Source: Chitinophaga pinensis
GTDB taxonomy: Bacteria > Bacteroidota > Bacteroidia > UKL13-3
Assembly (NCBI GenBank): GCA_945873755.1
Contig: CAMCEM010000017.1
Location: 1 to 33,059, forward strand
Direction: 5' to 3'
Length of the DNA stretch: 33,059 bases
Shown here: piece by piece, positions 25,539 through 32,497 of the stretch
How the letters are laid out: the number at the start of each line of letters is the position of its first letter
Numbering within the stretch: position 1 is the first letter of the stretch
Notes under the pieces: model-generated
What the model saw: only the letters and a program-made list of their open reading frames with translations
Databases searched by the model: none
What the model was told of the DNA's origin: nothing
Translations under genes and position numbers: made by a program

Positions 25539-26333
25539 TTAAATTTTCTTTTTAAACTCTAAATTTAGCAAGCCAATTAACAATTCTCGGTCAATTGCCT
25601 CGGTAATTTTACCTTCTTTTACAAAACTAATTAAACCTCTTTCTTCACTAATAACTAAGCAAATGGCATCGGTTTGTTCAGTAATACCAATGGCTGCTAA
25701 ATGGCGCAAACCGAATTTATTTATCAAATCAGGATTATCGCTAACGGGTAAAACGCAGTTAGCTGCTTTAATTTTTGCTTTAGCAATAATCATTGCTCCA
25801 TCGTGCAGCGGACTACTTTTATTAAAAATAGAAAGGATTAAACGTTTGGTAACATTTGCTTCAATGCTTTCGCCACTGGCAGCTAAAAATCGCATTTCGC
25901 TGGTTTTAGGAAAAATAATTATAGCTCCAGTATTTGTTTCTGCCAATATTTGGCAAGCATCTACAATGGTTTCAAAATCTAATTCATCTGGCTCATCTAA
26001 ATTCCATTTCCAAGGAAAAATATTCCACCATTTTTTATTTTCACCTAAAAATGAGTTCCTTCCAATTATTAATAAAAAGCGCCTAATTTCTTGCTGAAAA
26101 ACAATAAGCACCGCTACCACACCAAATTTTGCAAAGCCACCTAATATGGTTTCAAGCAATGGCATTTCAAAATATTTTACCACCCACCAAAATGCATAAA
26201 GCGTAAGCAAACCAATCATAATATTAAAGGCTAAACTTCCCTTAACACGCACAAAAAGCTGCCAACCTATTAGTAAAACTAATATAAAATCAACAATGTT
26301 TATCCAACTAAAATTATATGTTAAAATTTCCAT
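25539..26333 (-). CDS. cdaA: Diadenylate cyclase, membrane-anchored CdaA type
   Basis: Makes c-di-AMP from two ATP. The 264-residue protein has three N-terminal membrane segments (about residues 12-28, 36-55 and 66-82), a linker and the DAC domain from about 118. The HDGAMI motif (DGA at 178-180) is intact. The second motif reads GLRHLAAIG (210-212): the usual R-H-R is R-H-L here, read as CGC CAT TTA. The ending ISEERGLISFVKEGKI is typical. It follows folP on the same strand with a 73-bp gap; this order is common in Bacteroidota, and the two may be co-transcribed. Activity is likely but the altered third residue deserves a check. Confidence 0.92.
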   Translation of the reverse strand: MEILTYNFSWINIVDFILVLLIGWQLFVRVKGSLAFNIMIGLLTLYAFWWVVKYFEMPLLETILGGFAKFGVVAVLIVFQQEIRRFLLIIGRNSFLGENKKWWNIFPWKWNLDEPDELDFETIVDACQILAETNTGAIIIFPKTSEMRFLAASGESIEANVTKRLILSIFNKSSPLHDGAMIIAKAKIKAANCVLPVSDNPDLINKFGLRHLAAIGITEQTDAICLVISEERGLISFVKEGKITEAIDRELLIGLLNLEFKKKI

Positions 26334-26406
26334 TTATATAAGGTCAATTGGGTTTAATTATATTCATTTGTTTTGATTTAATGGTTTGCAATTTACAATT
26401 CAACAA

Positions 26407-27297
26407 TTACAATCCAACATTCATTATTATCTTCACTGCTTCTACCGCTTCTTTTACATCGTGCACTCTTAGTATTTTTGCACCTTTCATAAGTGCAATG
26501 GTGTTAGCTACTATTGTTCCATTCAATGCGTTTTCTGCATTTACATTTAAAACATTTTGAATCATTTTTTTACGCGAAACTCCCGCTAAAATAGGCAATT
26601 CGAAAATTTTAAATCGATCCATTTTATTTAATAATTCGTAATTGTGTTCATTATTTTTTCCAAATCCAAAACCCAAATCTAAAATGATATCAGCTACTCC
26701 ATTTTGTTTTAAATATTCAACTTTTGGAATAAAATAAATCATAACATCGCTAACCACATTTTGATAGGTTGGGTTATGATGCATGGTTTTATAATCGCCT
26801 TGTTTGTGCATTAAAATATATGGCACTTTAAGTTTTATTACAGTTTCAAACATTTGTGGGTCGTCTTGCCCACCCGATACATCATTAATAATTGCTGCTC
26901 CAGCTTCAATAGCTTGTTTGGCTACTTCGGCCCTGAAAGTATCAATAGAAATTATGATTTCAGGAAATTTTTCAACTAATTTTTCAATTATTGGAATAGC
27001 AACCTTTAGCTCCGCTTCTTGTCCTATCATGTCGGCACCAGGCCTTGTACTTTGTGCACCAATATCAATAAAAGTTGCACCTTCATTTAACATTTTTTCA
27101 GCTTGAAAAAGTGCGTTATCAACTGAATTGTATTTACCCCCATCAAAAAAACTATCGTTAGTAATATTTAAAATTCCCATTACAGTGGGTTTTTCAAGGC
27201 TTAACAATTTTCCTTTACAATTAATATTTTTTTTAGATTTAAATGTTTGCAATGTGAAAATGAGGTTTAATTTTGCGCAATATAAAAAACCTTTCAT
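26407..27297 (-). CDS. folP: Dihydropteroate synthase
   Basis: Condenses p-aminobenzoate with a pterin diphosphate to give dihydropteroate in folate synthesis. The 296-residue protein has VMGILNITNDSFFDGG, FIDIGAQSTRPGA, ISIDTFRAEVAKQAIEAGA, IINDVSGG, PYILMHKQG, LDLGFGFGKN, LAGVSRKKMI and LRVHDVKEA, covering the pterin and diphosphate sites. The DPGFGFGK block carries Leu for Pro. I chose the ATG at 27297; a longer frame from 27384 would run back through the divergent DUF1599 gene, and its extra 29 residues are not conserved-looking. The divergent gene starts 22 bp away. Confidence 0.95.
   Translation of the reverse strand: MKGFLYCAKLNLIFTLQTFKSKKNINCKGKLLSLEKPTVMGILNITNDSFFDGGKYNSVDNALFQAEKMLNEGATFIDIGAQSTRPGADMIGQEAELKVAIPIIEKLVEKFPEIIISIDTFRAEVAKQAIEAGAAIINDVSGGQDDPQMFETVIKLKVPYILMHKQGDYKTMHHNPTYQNVVSDVMIYFIPKVEYLKQNGVADIILDLGFGFGKNNEHNYELLNKMDRFKIFELPILAGVSRKKMIQNVLNVNAENALNGTIVANTIALMKGAKILRVHDVKEAVEAVKIIMNVGL
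27246..27275 (+). promoter_or_regulatory. Promoter of the DUF1599 gene, inside folP
   Basis: TTTG (27246-27249), an 18-base spacer and TAATTTTG (27268-27275) fit the phylum's promoter consensus. It lies within the first codons of the oppositely oriented folP gene, 44 bp before the ATG at 27320, so transcription of the two genes would overlap head to head. Confidence 0.65.
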
Positions 27298-27319
27298 AAT
27301 TAGTTTTTTTAAAAACAAA

Positions 27320-27862
27320 ATGAACAAAACTTCAGAACAATACGATACTGTAATTATTAAATGCAAAACAATTTTTTTAAACAAAAATACTGACTATGGT
27401 ACTTCGTGGCGTATAATGCGAATAAGCAGTATTATTGATCAAATTTATATTAAAGCAAACCGAATTAGAACCATTGAAGACAATGGAAATATGAAGGTAA
27501 ATGAAGGTATAGAACCTGAATTTATGGGGATAATTAATTATTGTATTATGGGCTTAATTCAGCTAGAATTAGTTGAACATAAAGAATTAAACTTAGAAAT
27601 AAATGCTGTAGAAATTTTATACGATAAATACGTTTTACAAACCAAAACACTGATGGAGGAAAAAAACCATGATTATGGCGAAGTTTGGCGCGATATGTTG
27701 GTTACAACCTTTACCGATATGCTTTTAATGCGTATTCAGCGAATGAAACAAATACTAGAAAATAGAGGTAATACTATTGACAGTGAAGGAATAGACAGTA
27801 ACTTAATGGATATGATAAATTATTCTATTTTTGCTTTAATAAAATTAGCTCCTGGCAACTAG
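27320..27862 (+). CDS. DUF1599 protein with two tandem domains
   Basis: A 180-residue protein of the DUF1599 family (nucleotide modification associated domain 1); its biochemical function is not established. Two homologous halves are plain: NTDYGTSWRIMRISSIIDQ (about residues 21-40) and NHDYGEVWRDMLVTTFTDM (about 118-136), each followed by RIRTIEDNGN or RMKQILENRGN and by INYCIMGLIQL or INYSIFALIKL. The start at 27320 gives this compact protein; a longer frame from 27128 would run through folP. It is followed 50 bp later by the DoxX-like gene; folP-DUF1599-DoxX is a conserved Bacteroidota arrangement. Confidence 0.9.
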   Translation: MNKTSEQYDTVIIKCKTIFLNKNTDYGTSWRIMRISSIIDQIYIKANRIRTIEDNGNMKVNEGIEPEFMGIINYCIMGLIQLELVEHKELNLEINAVEILYDKYVLQTKTLMEEKNHDYGEVWRDMLVTTFTDMLLMRIQRMKQILENRGNTIDSEGIDSNLMDMINYSIFALIKLAPGN

Positions 27863-27912
27863 CACAACAATCCAACCATATAACCATCCAACAATTAATC
27901 AATATAAAACAC

Positions 27913-29025
27913 ATGAAAATTTTAGTTCAAATTAGCCGTATTTTCGTAGGCATATTATTTATTATTTCGGGGTTAATTAAAGCCAACGATACAATAGGTT
28001 TTAGTTATAAGTTAGAAGAATATTTTGAGGTATTTCATATGCCATTTTTTATACCTTATGCAGTGGCAATGGCCATGTTTATTTGTATTTTCGAAATTAT
28101 TAGTGGGATAGCTTTATTATTAGGTGCTTTTAATAAATTAAACGCATGGTTATTACTTTTAATGATTGTATTTTTTACACTACTAACAGGCTATTCGGCT
28201 ATAACAAATAAAGTTACAGATTGTGGTTGTTTTGGGGATGCCATTAAACTAAAACCGGTTCAATCATTTTATAAAGATATTGTACTTTTGGTGTTTATTT
28301 TAATAATATTTATAGGCCAAAAATATATAAATCCTTTAATGAAAAAAACGTTACAAAACATTGCACTTTCAGTAGTGTTTTTGGTAGTTAGTTTTTTTAC
28401 TTTTTATACTTATATGTTTTTACCGTTAAAAGATTTTTTACCCTATAAAATTGGGAATAATATTCAAGAACAAATGGTTTGCCCTCCAGGTTCTCCAACC
28501 GATTCAATAGTTATGATGTTTATTTATGCAAAAAATGGTGTAAATGAAGAGTTTGATGTAAACCATTTGCCTTCCGATACCAATTACAAATATGTAGATA
28601 GAATAGATAAAGTAGTAAGAGAAGGTTGCAAGCCTCCAATTCACGATTTTAGTTTAGCAAATAATGACGGATTTAATTATACCGATAGTTTATTTGCTAA
28701 TAAAGGATACAAATTAATACTTGTTCAAAAATCGGTAACAGAAAGCAGAAAAGGATTAGAAAAACAAATTGCTTTATTAGGTGAAGATTGGGAAAAAAGT
28801 GGAAAAGAATTTTGGGCTTTAACTGCTACTTCTCCAGAAGTTTTAGAAGCATATCGCCACGAAAATCAATTGCCATTTAATTATTTTATTGTAGATGGAG
28901 TTCCATTAAAATCAATGGTTCGCTCTAATCCCGGATTAATATTGATGAAAGGAAGTGTAGTTGTTAAAAAATGGAGTGCTTACAATTTTCCTAATTATGA
29001 AATTGTAACTCGTTATATGAAATAG
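27913..29025 (+). CDS. BT_3928-type DoxX/MauE-like membrane protein with thioredoxin-like C-terminus
   Basis: A 370-residue inner-membrane protein. Residues 1-140 form a four-helix DoxX/MauE-like unit (FVGILFIISGLIKAND, AVAMAMFICIFEIISGIALLL, LLLLMIVFFTLLTGYSA, DIVLLVFILIIFIGQKYI) with a C104-G-C106-F-G motif as in MauE-type proteins. A further membrane helix follows at about 150-172. The rest (about 230-370) is a soluble domain with PPIHDFSL and PFNYFIVDGVPLKSM and a GLILMKGSVVVKKWSAY end, reminiscent of a thioredoxin fold without CXXC. A redox or disulfide-related role is inferred. It follows the DUF1599 gene and precedes an unusual repeat block. Confidence 0.88.
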   Translation: MKILVQISRIFVGILFIISGLIKANDTIGFSYKLEEYFEVFHMPFFIPYAVAMAMFICIFEIISGIALLLGAFNKLNAWLLLLMIVFFTLLTGYSAITNKVTDCGCFGDAIKLKPVQSFYKDIVLLVFILIIFIGQKYINPLMKKTLQNIALSVVFLVVSFFTFYTYMFLPLKDFLPYKIGNNIQEQMVCPPGSPTDSIVMMFIYAKNGVNEEFDVNHLPSDTNYKYVDRIDKVVREGCKPPIHDFSLANNDGFNYTDSLFANKGYKLILVQKSVTESRKGLEKQIALLGEDWEKSGKEFWALTATSPEVLEAYRHENQLPFNYFIVDGVPLKSMVRSNPGLILMKGSVVVKKWSAYNFPNYEIVTRYMK

Positions 29026-29041
29026 AATTCTGTAATTAAAA

Positions 29042-29117
29042 AATTAAAAGATTAAAAAATTAAAAGATTGAAAAATTAAAAGATTGAAAAATTAAAAGAT
29101 TGAAAAATTAAAAGACT
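29042..29117. repeat. 16-bp tandem repeat, five units
   Basis: AATTAAAAGATT recurs exactly every 16 bp at 29042, 29058, 29074 and 29090, and as AATTAAAAGACT at 29106. The 4-base spacers are AAAA or GAAA. A partial unit precedes at 29034. It lies 16 bp after the DoxX-like stop codon and runs straight into the heptad array. Confidence 0.92.
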
Positions 29118-29248
29118 TTAAATTTTAAACTTAAAACTTTAAACTTCATACTTAAAACTTTAAACTTCATACTTAAAACTTCATACTTCATACTTAAAAC
29201 TTTAAACTTAAAACTTTAAACTTCATACTTAAAACTTCATACTTCATA
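29116..29248. repeat. Heptanucleotide repeat array upstream of aroK, about 19 units
   Basis: From 29130 to 29248 the sequence is 17 uninterrupted 7-bp units of only three kinds: CTTAAAA, CTTTAAA and CTTCATA. Two more (CTTTAAA, TTTTAAA) precede at 29116-29129. The three words recur in higher-order blocks (CTTAAAA-CTTTAAA-CTTCATA). The array ends 26 bp before the first codon with clear shikimate-kinase homology and contains no ATG, GTG or TTG in the aroK frame. Confidence 0.93.
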
Positions 29249-29291
29249 TTTAAAAAAAGTTATTAAAAACGAGAGAATATATATAGTTGGA

Positions 29292-29789
29292 ATGCCTGGT
29301 TCAGGTAAAAGTACTTGGGGTAAAAAACTTGCAGCTGCTTTAAAATACCATTTTGTAGATTTAGATGAATTAATTGAACAATTTGAAAAGAGTTCTATTT
29401 CCGAAATATTTAATAAGAAAGGGGAAGAATATTTTAGAGAATTAGAATTCAAATGTTTAACTGATACATTAAAATTTAGTAATGTAGTAATAAGCACAGG
29501 TGGTGGTACACCTTGTTTTTTTAATAATATGGAATTAATGAATCAACATGGAATTACACTTTATTTAAATGCAAATATTGGAATAATAAAGGACAGAATT
29601 TTAAAAGGAAAAAAACAAAGACCACTATTTTTAGGGCTAAATGAAGAGCAAATTCAAAAAAAAATTGAAAAAATTTTAAGTATTAGAGAACCTTTTTATA
29701 GTAATGCATTTTATTCATTTCATATCCCTCTCCAATCGGTTCAAACCTTTGTAAACAGTGCAGTTCAGCTTATTGAACAAAACAAATAA
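29292..29789 (+). CDS. aroK: Shikimate kinase, start uncertain
   Basis: Phosphorylates shikimate in the chorismate pathway. It shows MPGSGKSTWGKKLA (Walker A), HFVDLDELIE, FNKKGEEYFRELEF, VISTGGGTPC (substrate binding) and KGKKQRPLF (lid arginine). The first standard start is the ATG at 29292, but that Met belongs to the P-loop itself. The frame upstream encodes ERIYIVG (29271-29291), exactly the first beta strand expected in this family, so translation must begin earlier to give a complete fold. In frame back to a stop at 29217 there is no NTG codon; ATT at 29262 or ATA at 29277 are the only near-cognate candidates. Possible explanations are a non-standard start, a start lost to repeat expansion, or a sequence error. 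The coordinates given are the conservative ones. Confidence 0.88.
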   Translation: MPGSGKSTWGKKLAAALKYHFVDLDELIEQFEKSSISEIFNKKGEEYFRELEFKCLTDTLKFSNVVISTGGGTPCFFNNMELMNQHGITLYLNANIGIIKDRILKGKKQRPLFLGLNEEQIQKKIEKILSIREPFYSNAFYSFHIPLQSVQTFVNSAVQLIEQNK

Positions 29790-29878
29790 AATAAGTAAAA
29801 AAAAGCGTAATTTTTTATTTTTGTTAACAATATGTGTAAATTTATTTAATTTATTTTTTATTTTTTTTAGCTCAACCC

Positions 29879-29908
29879 TTGATTTTTTCAATAGTATCGC
29901 TATTTTCG
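29879..29908 (+). promoter_or_regulatory. Promoter of the second HU gene
   Basis: TTG (29879-29881), a 19-base spacer and TATTTTCG (29901-29908), one mismatch from TAnnTTTG, sit 28 bp before the HU start codon at 29937. Confidence 0.65.
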
Positions 29909-29936
29909 TTATGTAAAATTTTTAAACAAATATAAT

Positions 29937-30209
29937 ATGAACAAATCAGACTTAATCGATTCAATGGCAAAAGCTGCCGGTATTACTAAAGTTCAAGCTG
30001 CTGCTTCTTTAGATGCATTTATGTTATCAACTCAAGGTGCATTAAAGAAAAATGACAAAGTTATTTTAGTAGGTTTTGGAACTTTTTCAGTAACTAAACG
30101 TGCTGCTCGTAAAGGACGCAATCCTCAAACTGGTAAAGAAATTAACATTCCTGCAAAAAAGGTTGTTAAATTCAAAGCAGGTACTAATTTACAAGCTAAA
30201 GTTAAATAA
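29937..30209 (+). CDS. hup: HU-family DNA-binding protein
   Basis: A 90-residue canonical HU that binds and bends DNA without strong sequence preference. It has MNKSDLIDSMAKAAGI, helix 2 to about residue 40, KVILVGFGTFSVTKRAARKG, and the DNA-arm motif RNPQTGKEINIPAKKVVKF with the intercalating Pro in RNP. It lacks the basic tail of the other HU at 11170. It stands alone between its promoter at 29879 and the strong bidirectional terminator at 30234. Confidence 0.96.
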   Translation: MNKSDLIDSMAKAAGITKVQAAASLDAFMLSTQGALKKNDKVILVGFGTFSVTKRAARKGRNPQTGKEINIPAKKVVKFKAGTNLQAKVK

Positions 30210-30233
30210 TTTAACTTCATTAAGCAAAGAAAT

Positions 30234-30270
30234 AAAAAAAGCGATTCTAATTTTAGAATCGCTTTTTTTT
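30234..30270. terminator. Bidirectional terminator between HU and the PyrR-like gene
   Basis: GCGATTCTAA (30241-30250) pairs perfectly with TTAGAATCGC (30253-30262), flanked by seven A and eight T residues that extend the stem and supply U-tracts in both directions. It serves the HU gene (plus) and, overlapping its stop codon at 30270, the PyrR-like gene (minus). Confidence 0.92.
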
Positions 30271-30767
30271 TATTGTAAATAAACTTCAAATTGCTTTTTC
30301 TTATTCAGTTCTACACTTACATGTTCCTGAAAAGTGGTATTTAATTCAATGCCTTTATAGTCTGCAAAAACAGGAAATTTTTTATGGTTTCTATCAACCA
30401 AAACAGCAATTTGTATTTTTTCTATTTTAATATTTAAAAATGGAAGTGCGGCATAAATTAAAGTTCTTCCAGTATTTAATACATCATCAACTATCACTAC
30501 GCTTCCTTTCAATTTGACCAATAAAGGCTCTATCTTTATGTTTTCTGCAGCAGGTGATACTTTATCAATTGTTAATTCAAAAAGATTAACCTTTAAATTA
30601 CTTATTTCTTCAAGTTGTAATTTTAATAATTTTGCTATTTCAAAACCCCGCGAACTAATTCCTACAAGCGTTATATTTTTATCATTAAAATTATTTTCAT
30701 AAATTTGATAAGCCATTCGCTTTAGAATACTCTCTATATCGGTATGATTTAATACTTTTGTTTTCAC
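30270..30767 (-). CDS. pyrR: PyrR-like phosphoribosyltransferase
   Basis: A type I phosphoribosyltransferase of 165 residues with the PRPP-binding loop VIVDDVLNTGRT at 91-102, an ISSRGFEIAKLL segment near 37-48 and VLVDRNHKKFPVFADYKG near the C-terminus, all matching PyrR (uracil phosphoribosyltransferase / pyr regulator). The start is a GTG at 30767; a -7 element TATATTTG is 17 bp upstream. No pyrimidine genes or PyrR-type attenuator are visible, so regulatory activity cannot be judged; another PRTase of this class is the alternative. Confidence 0.85.
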   Translation of the reverse strand: MKTKVLNHTDIESILKRMAYQIYENNFNDKNITLVGISSRGFEIAKLLKLQLEEISNLKVNLFELTIDKVSPAAENIKIEPLLVKLKGSVVIVDDVLNTGRTLIYAALPFLNIKIEKIQIAVLVDRNHKKFPVFADYKGIELNTTFQEHVSVELNKKKQFEVYLQ

Positions 30768-30784
30768 TTTGTAAATTTATAAAG

Positions 30785-30792
30785 CAAATATA
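30785..30792 (-). promoter_or_regulatory. -7 element of the PyrR-like gene
   Basis: TATATTTG on the minus strand exactly matches TAnnTTTG, 17 bp before the GTG start. The -33 region has GGTTT but no clear TTG, so only the -7 element is called. Confidence 0.5.
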
Positions 30793-30860
30793 TTTATTAT
30801 TAAACTTTATAAACCTATTTTATAGGTATTTTTAATAATAATTTTTTTTTAAATAAAACA

Positions 30861-30891
30861 TTTGCATTTATTTCAAAATAAATTACTTTTG
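30861..30891 (+). promoter_or_regulatory. Promoter of rpmE2
   Basis: TTTG (30861-30864), a 19-base spacer and TACTTTTG (30884-30891) are a full match to the Bacteroidota promoter, 21 bp before the rpmE2 start at 30913. Confidence 0.82.
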
Positions 30892-30912
30892 CACTCCAAA
30901 ATAACAAATAAA

Positions 30913-31161
30913 ATGAAAGCAGGAATACATCCAGAAAGTTATAGAAAAGTTGCATTTAAAGATATGAGTAATGGATATACTTTTGTAACTGGTTCAACAG
31001 TAGATACTAAAGATACAATTACATTAGAAGATGGAATTGAATATCCTTTATTCAAATTAGAGATTTCATATAAATCTCATCCATTCTTTACAGGTCAAAA
31101 TATGTTAATTGATACAGCAGGACGTATTGACAAGTTCAATAAACGTTACGCAAAAAAATAA
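30913..31161 (+). CDS. rpmE2: 50S ribosomal protein L31 type B
   Basis: An 82-residue L31 of type B, starting MKAGIHPESYRKVAFKDMSN and ending NKRYAKK, with the family's VTGSTVDT, KLEISYKSHPFFTGQ and GRIDKF segments. It has no cysteine, so it is the zinc-independent (C-minus) form. The start is the ATG at 30913; a longer frame from 30862 would begin inside the promoter. It has its own promoter and terminator. Confidence 0.96.
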   Translation: MKAGIHPESYRKVAFKDMSNGYTFVTGSTVDTKDTITLEDGIEYPLFKLEISYKSHPFFTGQNMLIDTAGRIDKFNKRYAKK

Positions 31162-31184
31162 TTTTTATATTTTTTATAATATTT

Positions 31185-31213
31185 AAAGCCTTCCATTTGG
31201 AAGGCTTTTTTAT
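31185..31213 (+). terminator. Terminator of rpmE2
   Basis: AAAGCCTTCC (31185-31194) pairs perfectly with GGAAGGCTTT (31199-31208) around a 4-base loop and is followed by T residues. It lies 23 bp after the rpmE2 stop. Confidence 0.92.
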
Positions 31214-31255
31214 TTTTAGCTTATTGCAGTTTTATTTTTTAAACAAATTTTTTCT

Positions 31256-32449
31256 ATGAATTATATATTATTCGACAACCCAACAGACAGACAAAACCTA
31301 TTGCCTTTAACTTTTACTAGGCCCGTTGCAAATATTAGAATAGGTATTTTAACCATTGCCGAAAAATGGGAAAAGCATTTAAAATCTACTGTTTCTTATT
31401 TAACTATGGATTATTTGCAAAACAAATTTCCCATTACTTTGCAAAATGAAAATGTTTTTATCAATGGAAGTATTTGTCCGAATGAGGTTTTAATCAACGA
31501 AATTTTGAACCTTCAAATGGGGCAAGCTTTATACAAAAATGATGTGATGCTTGCCTTTAAAAGCGCACTTGCTGTTGATTTTAAAAACATTGCCACTCAA
31601 TTTGAATTGATTGAATCAAAAGCTGAAAATTTTATACATATCAAATTCAGTTACGATATTTTTTCACTAAACGGTCAAGCCATTGAAGAAGATTTTAAGT
31701 TTTTAACTGCAGGTAGAAAATCAAATCCCATTTCACATACCAACCAAGTTATCAAACCTGAAAATGTGTTTTTGGAAGAAGGTGCAATTGTTGAATGTAG
31801 TATTTTAAATGCTACTGCTGGCCCAATTTATATAGCCAAGGATGCAGAAGTAATGGAAGGTTGTAAAATACGAGGACCTTTTTCTTTGGGCGAACATGCA
31901 GGCTTAAAAATGGATGCAAAAATTTATGGTCCAACTACAGTTGGTCCACATTGCAAAGTGGGAGGAGAGGTAAATAACGCTGTATTTTTTGCTTATAGCA
32001 ATAAAGGACACGATGGATTTGTAGGCAATGCAGTAATAGGAGAGTGGGTAAATATGGGTGCCGATACCAATAACTCCAACTTAAAAAACACTTATGACGA
32101 AGTAAAACTGTGGAGTTACGACAGACAAAAATTTGAAAAAACTGGCTTAACTTTTTGCGGCTTAATAATGGCCGATCATGCTAAATGTGGCATCAATACA
32201 ATGTTTAACACAGGAACAGTAGTAGGAGTGGGCGCAAATGTTTTTGGCGCAGGTTTTCCGCGTAATTTTATTCCCGATTTTGCTTGGGGTGGCGCACAAG
32301 GTTTTGAAACTTTTGTAATTAATAAATTTTTCAAAACTGCCGAAGCGGTTTACAAACGCAGAAACGTTGAACTAACCGAGGACGATAAAAATATTTTGAC
32401 TTTTATATTTAACGAAACCAAACAGTATCGTTTTTGGGAAACTAATTAG
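31256..32449 (+). CDS. GlmU-like putative sugar nucleotidyltransferase
   Basis: A 397-residue protein of the Bacteroidota GlmU-like family. The N-terminal half (NYILFDNPTDRQNLLPLTFT, RPVANIRIGILTIAEKW) is the nucleotidyltransferase-like domain but lacks the classical GxGTRM loop. From about residue 165 a left-handed beta-helix follows, with hexapeptide-type runs EGAIVECSILNATAGPIYIA, NAVIGEWVNMGADTNNSNL, MADHAKCGINTMFNTGTVVG and PRNFIPDFAWGG, as in the acyltransferase end of GlmU. It may act on sugar nucleotides for cell-envelope synthesis, but the substrate is unknown. It follows rpmE2 with an intervening terminator. Confidence 0.9.
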   Translation: MNYILFDNPTDRQNLLPLTFTRPVANIRIGILTIAEKWEKHLKSTVSYLTMDYLQNKFPITLQNENVFINGSICPNEVLINEILNLQMGQALYKNDVMLAFKSALAVDFKNIATQFELIESKAENFIHIKFSYDIFSLNGQAIEEDFKFLTAGRKSNPISHTNQVIKPENVFLEEGAIVECSILNATAGPIYIAKDAEVMEGCKIRGPFSLGEHAGLKMDAKIYGPTTVGPHCKVGGEVNNAVFFAYSNKGHDGFVGNAVIGEWVNMGADTNNSNLKNTYDEVKLWSYDRQKFEKTGLTFCGLIMADHAKCGINTMFNTGTVVGVGANVFGAGFPRNFIPDFAWGGAQGFETFVINKFFKTAEAVYKRRNVELTEDDKNILTFIFNETKQYRFWETN

Positions 32450-32454
32450 TTTTA

Positions 32455-32469
32455 GCCACAGATTTCATA
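32455..32469. repeat. Isolated remnant of the GCCACAGATT repeat
   Basis: GCCACAGATTTCATA directly after the GlmU-like stop codon matches the head of the repeat units at 17868 and 19947 over its first ten bases. With so short a match, chance is possible. Confidence 0.3.
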
Positions 32470-32497
32470 ATTTTACAACAATAATATTTCTTAAAAA

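Noticed and set aside
26407-27384. Longer folP reading frame starting at 27384
   Set aside because: The additional 29 residues come from the antisense of the DUF1599 start; the ATG at 27297 gives the usual family length.
29237-29497. Minus-strand frame across the aroK 5' end
   Set aside because: It is antisense to the clear P-loop and shikimate-kinase motifs on the plus strand.
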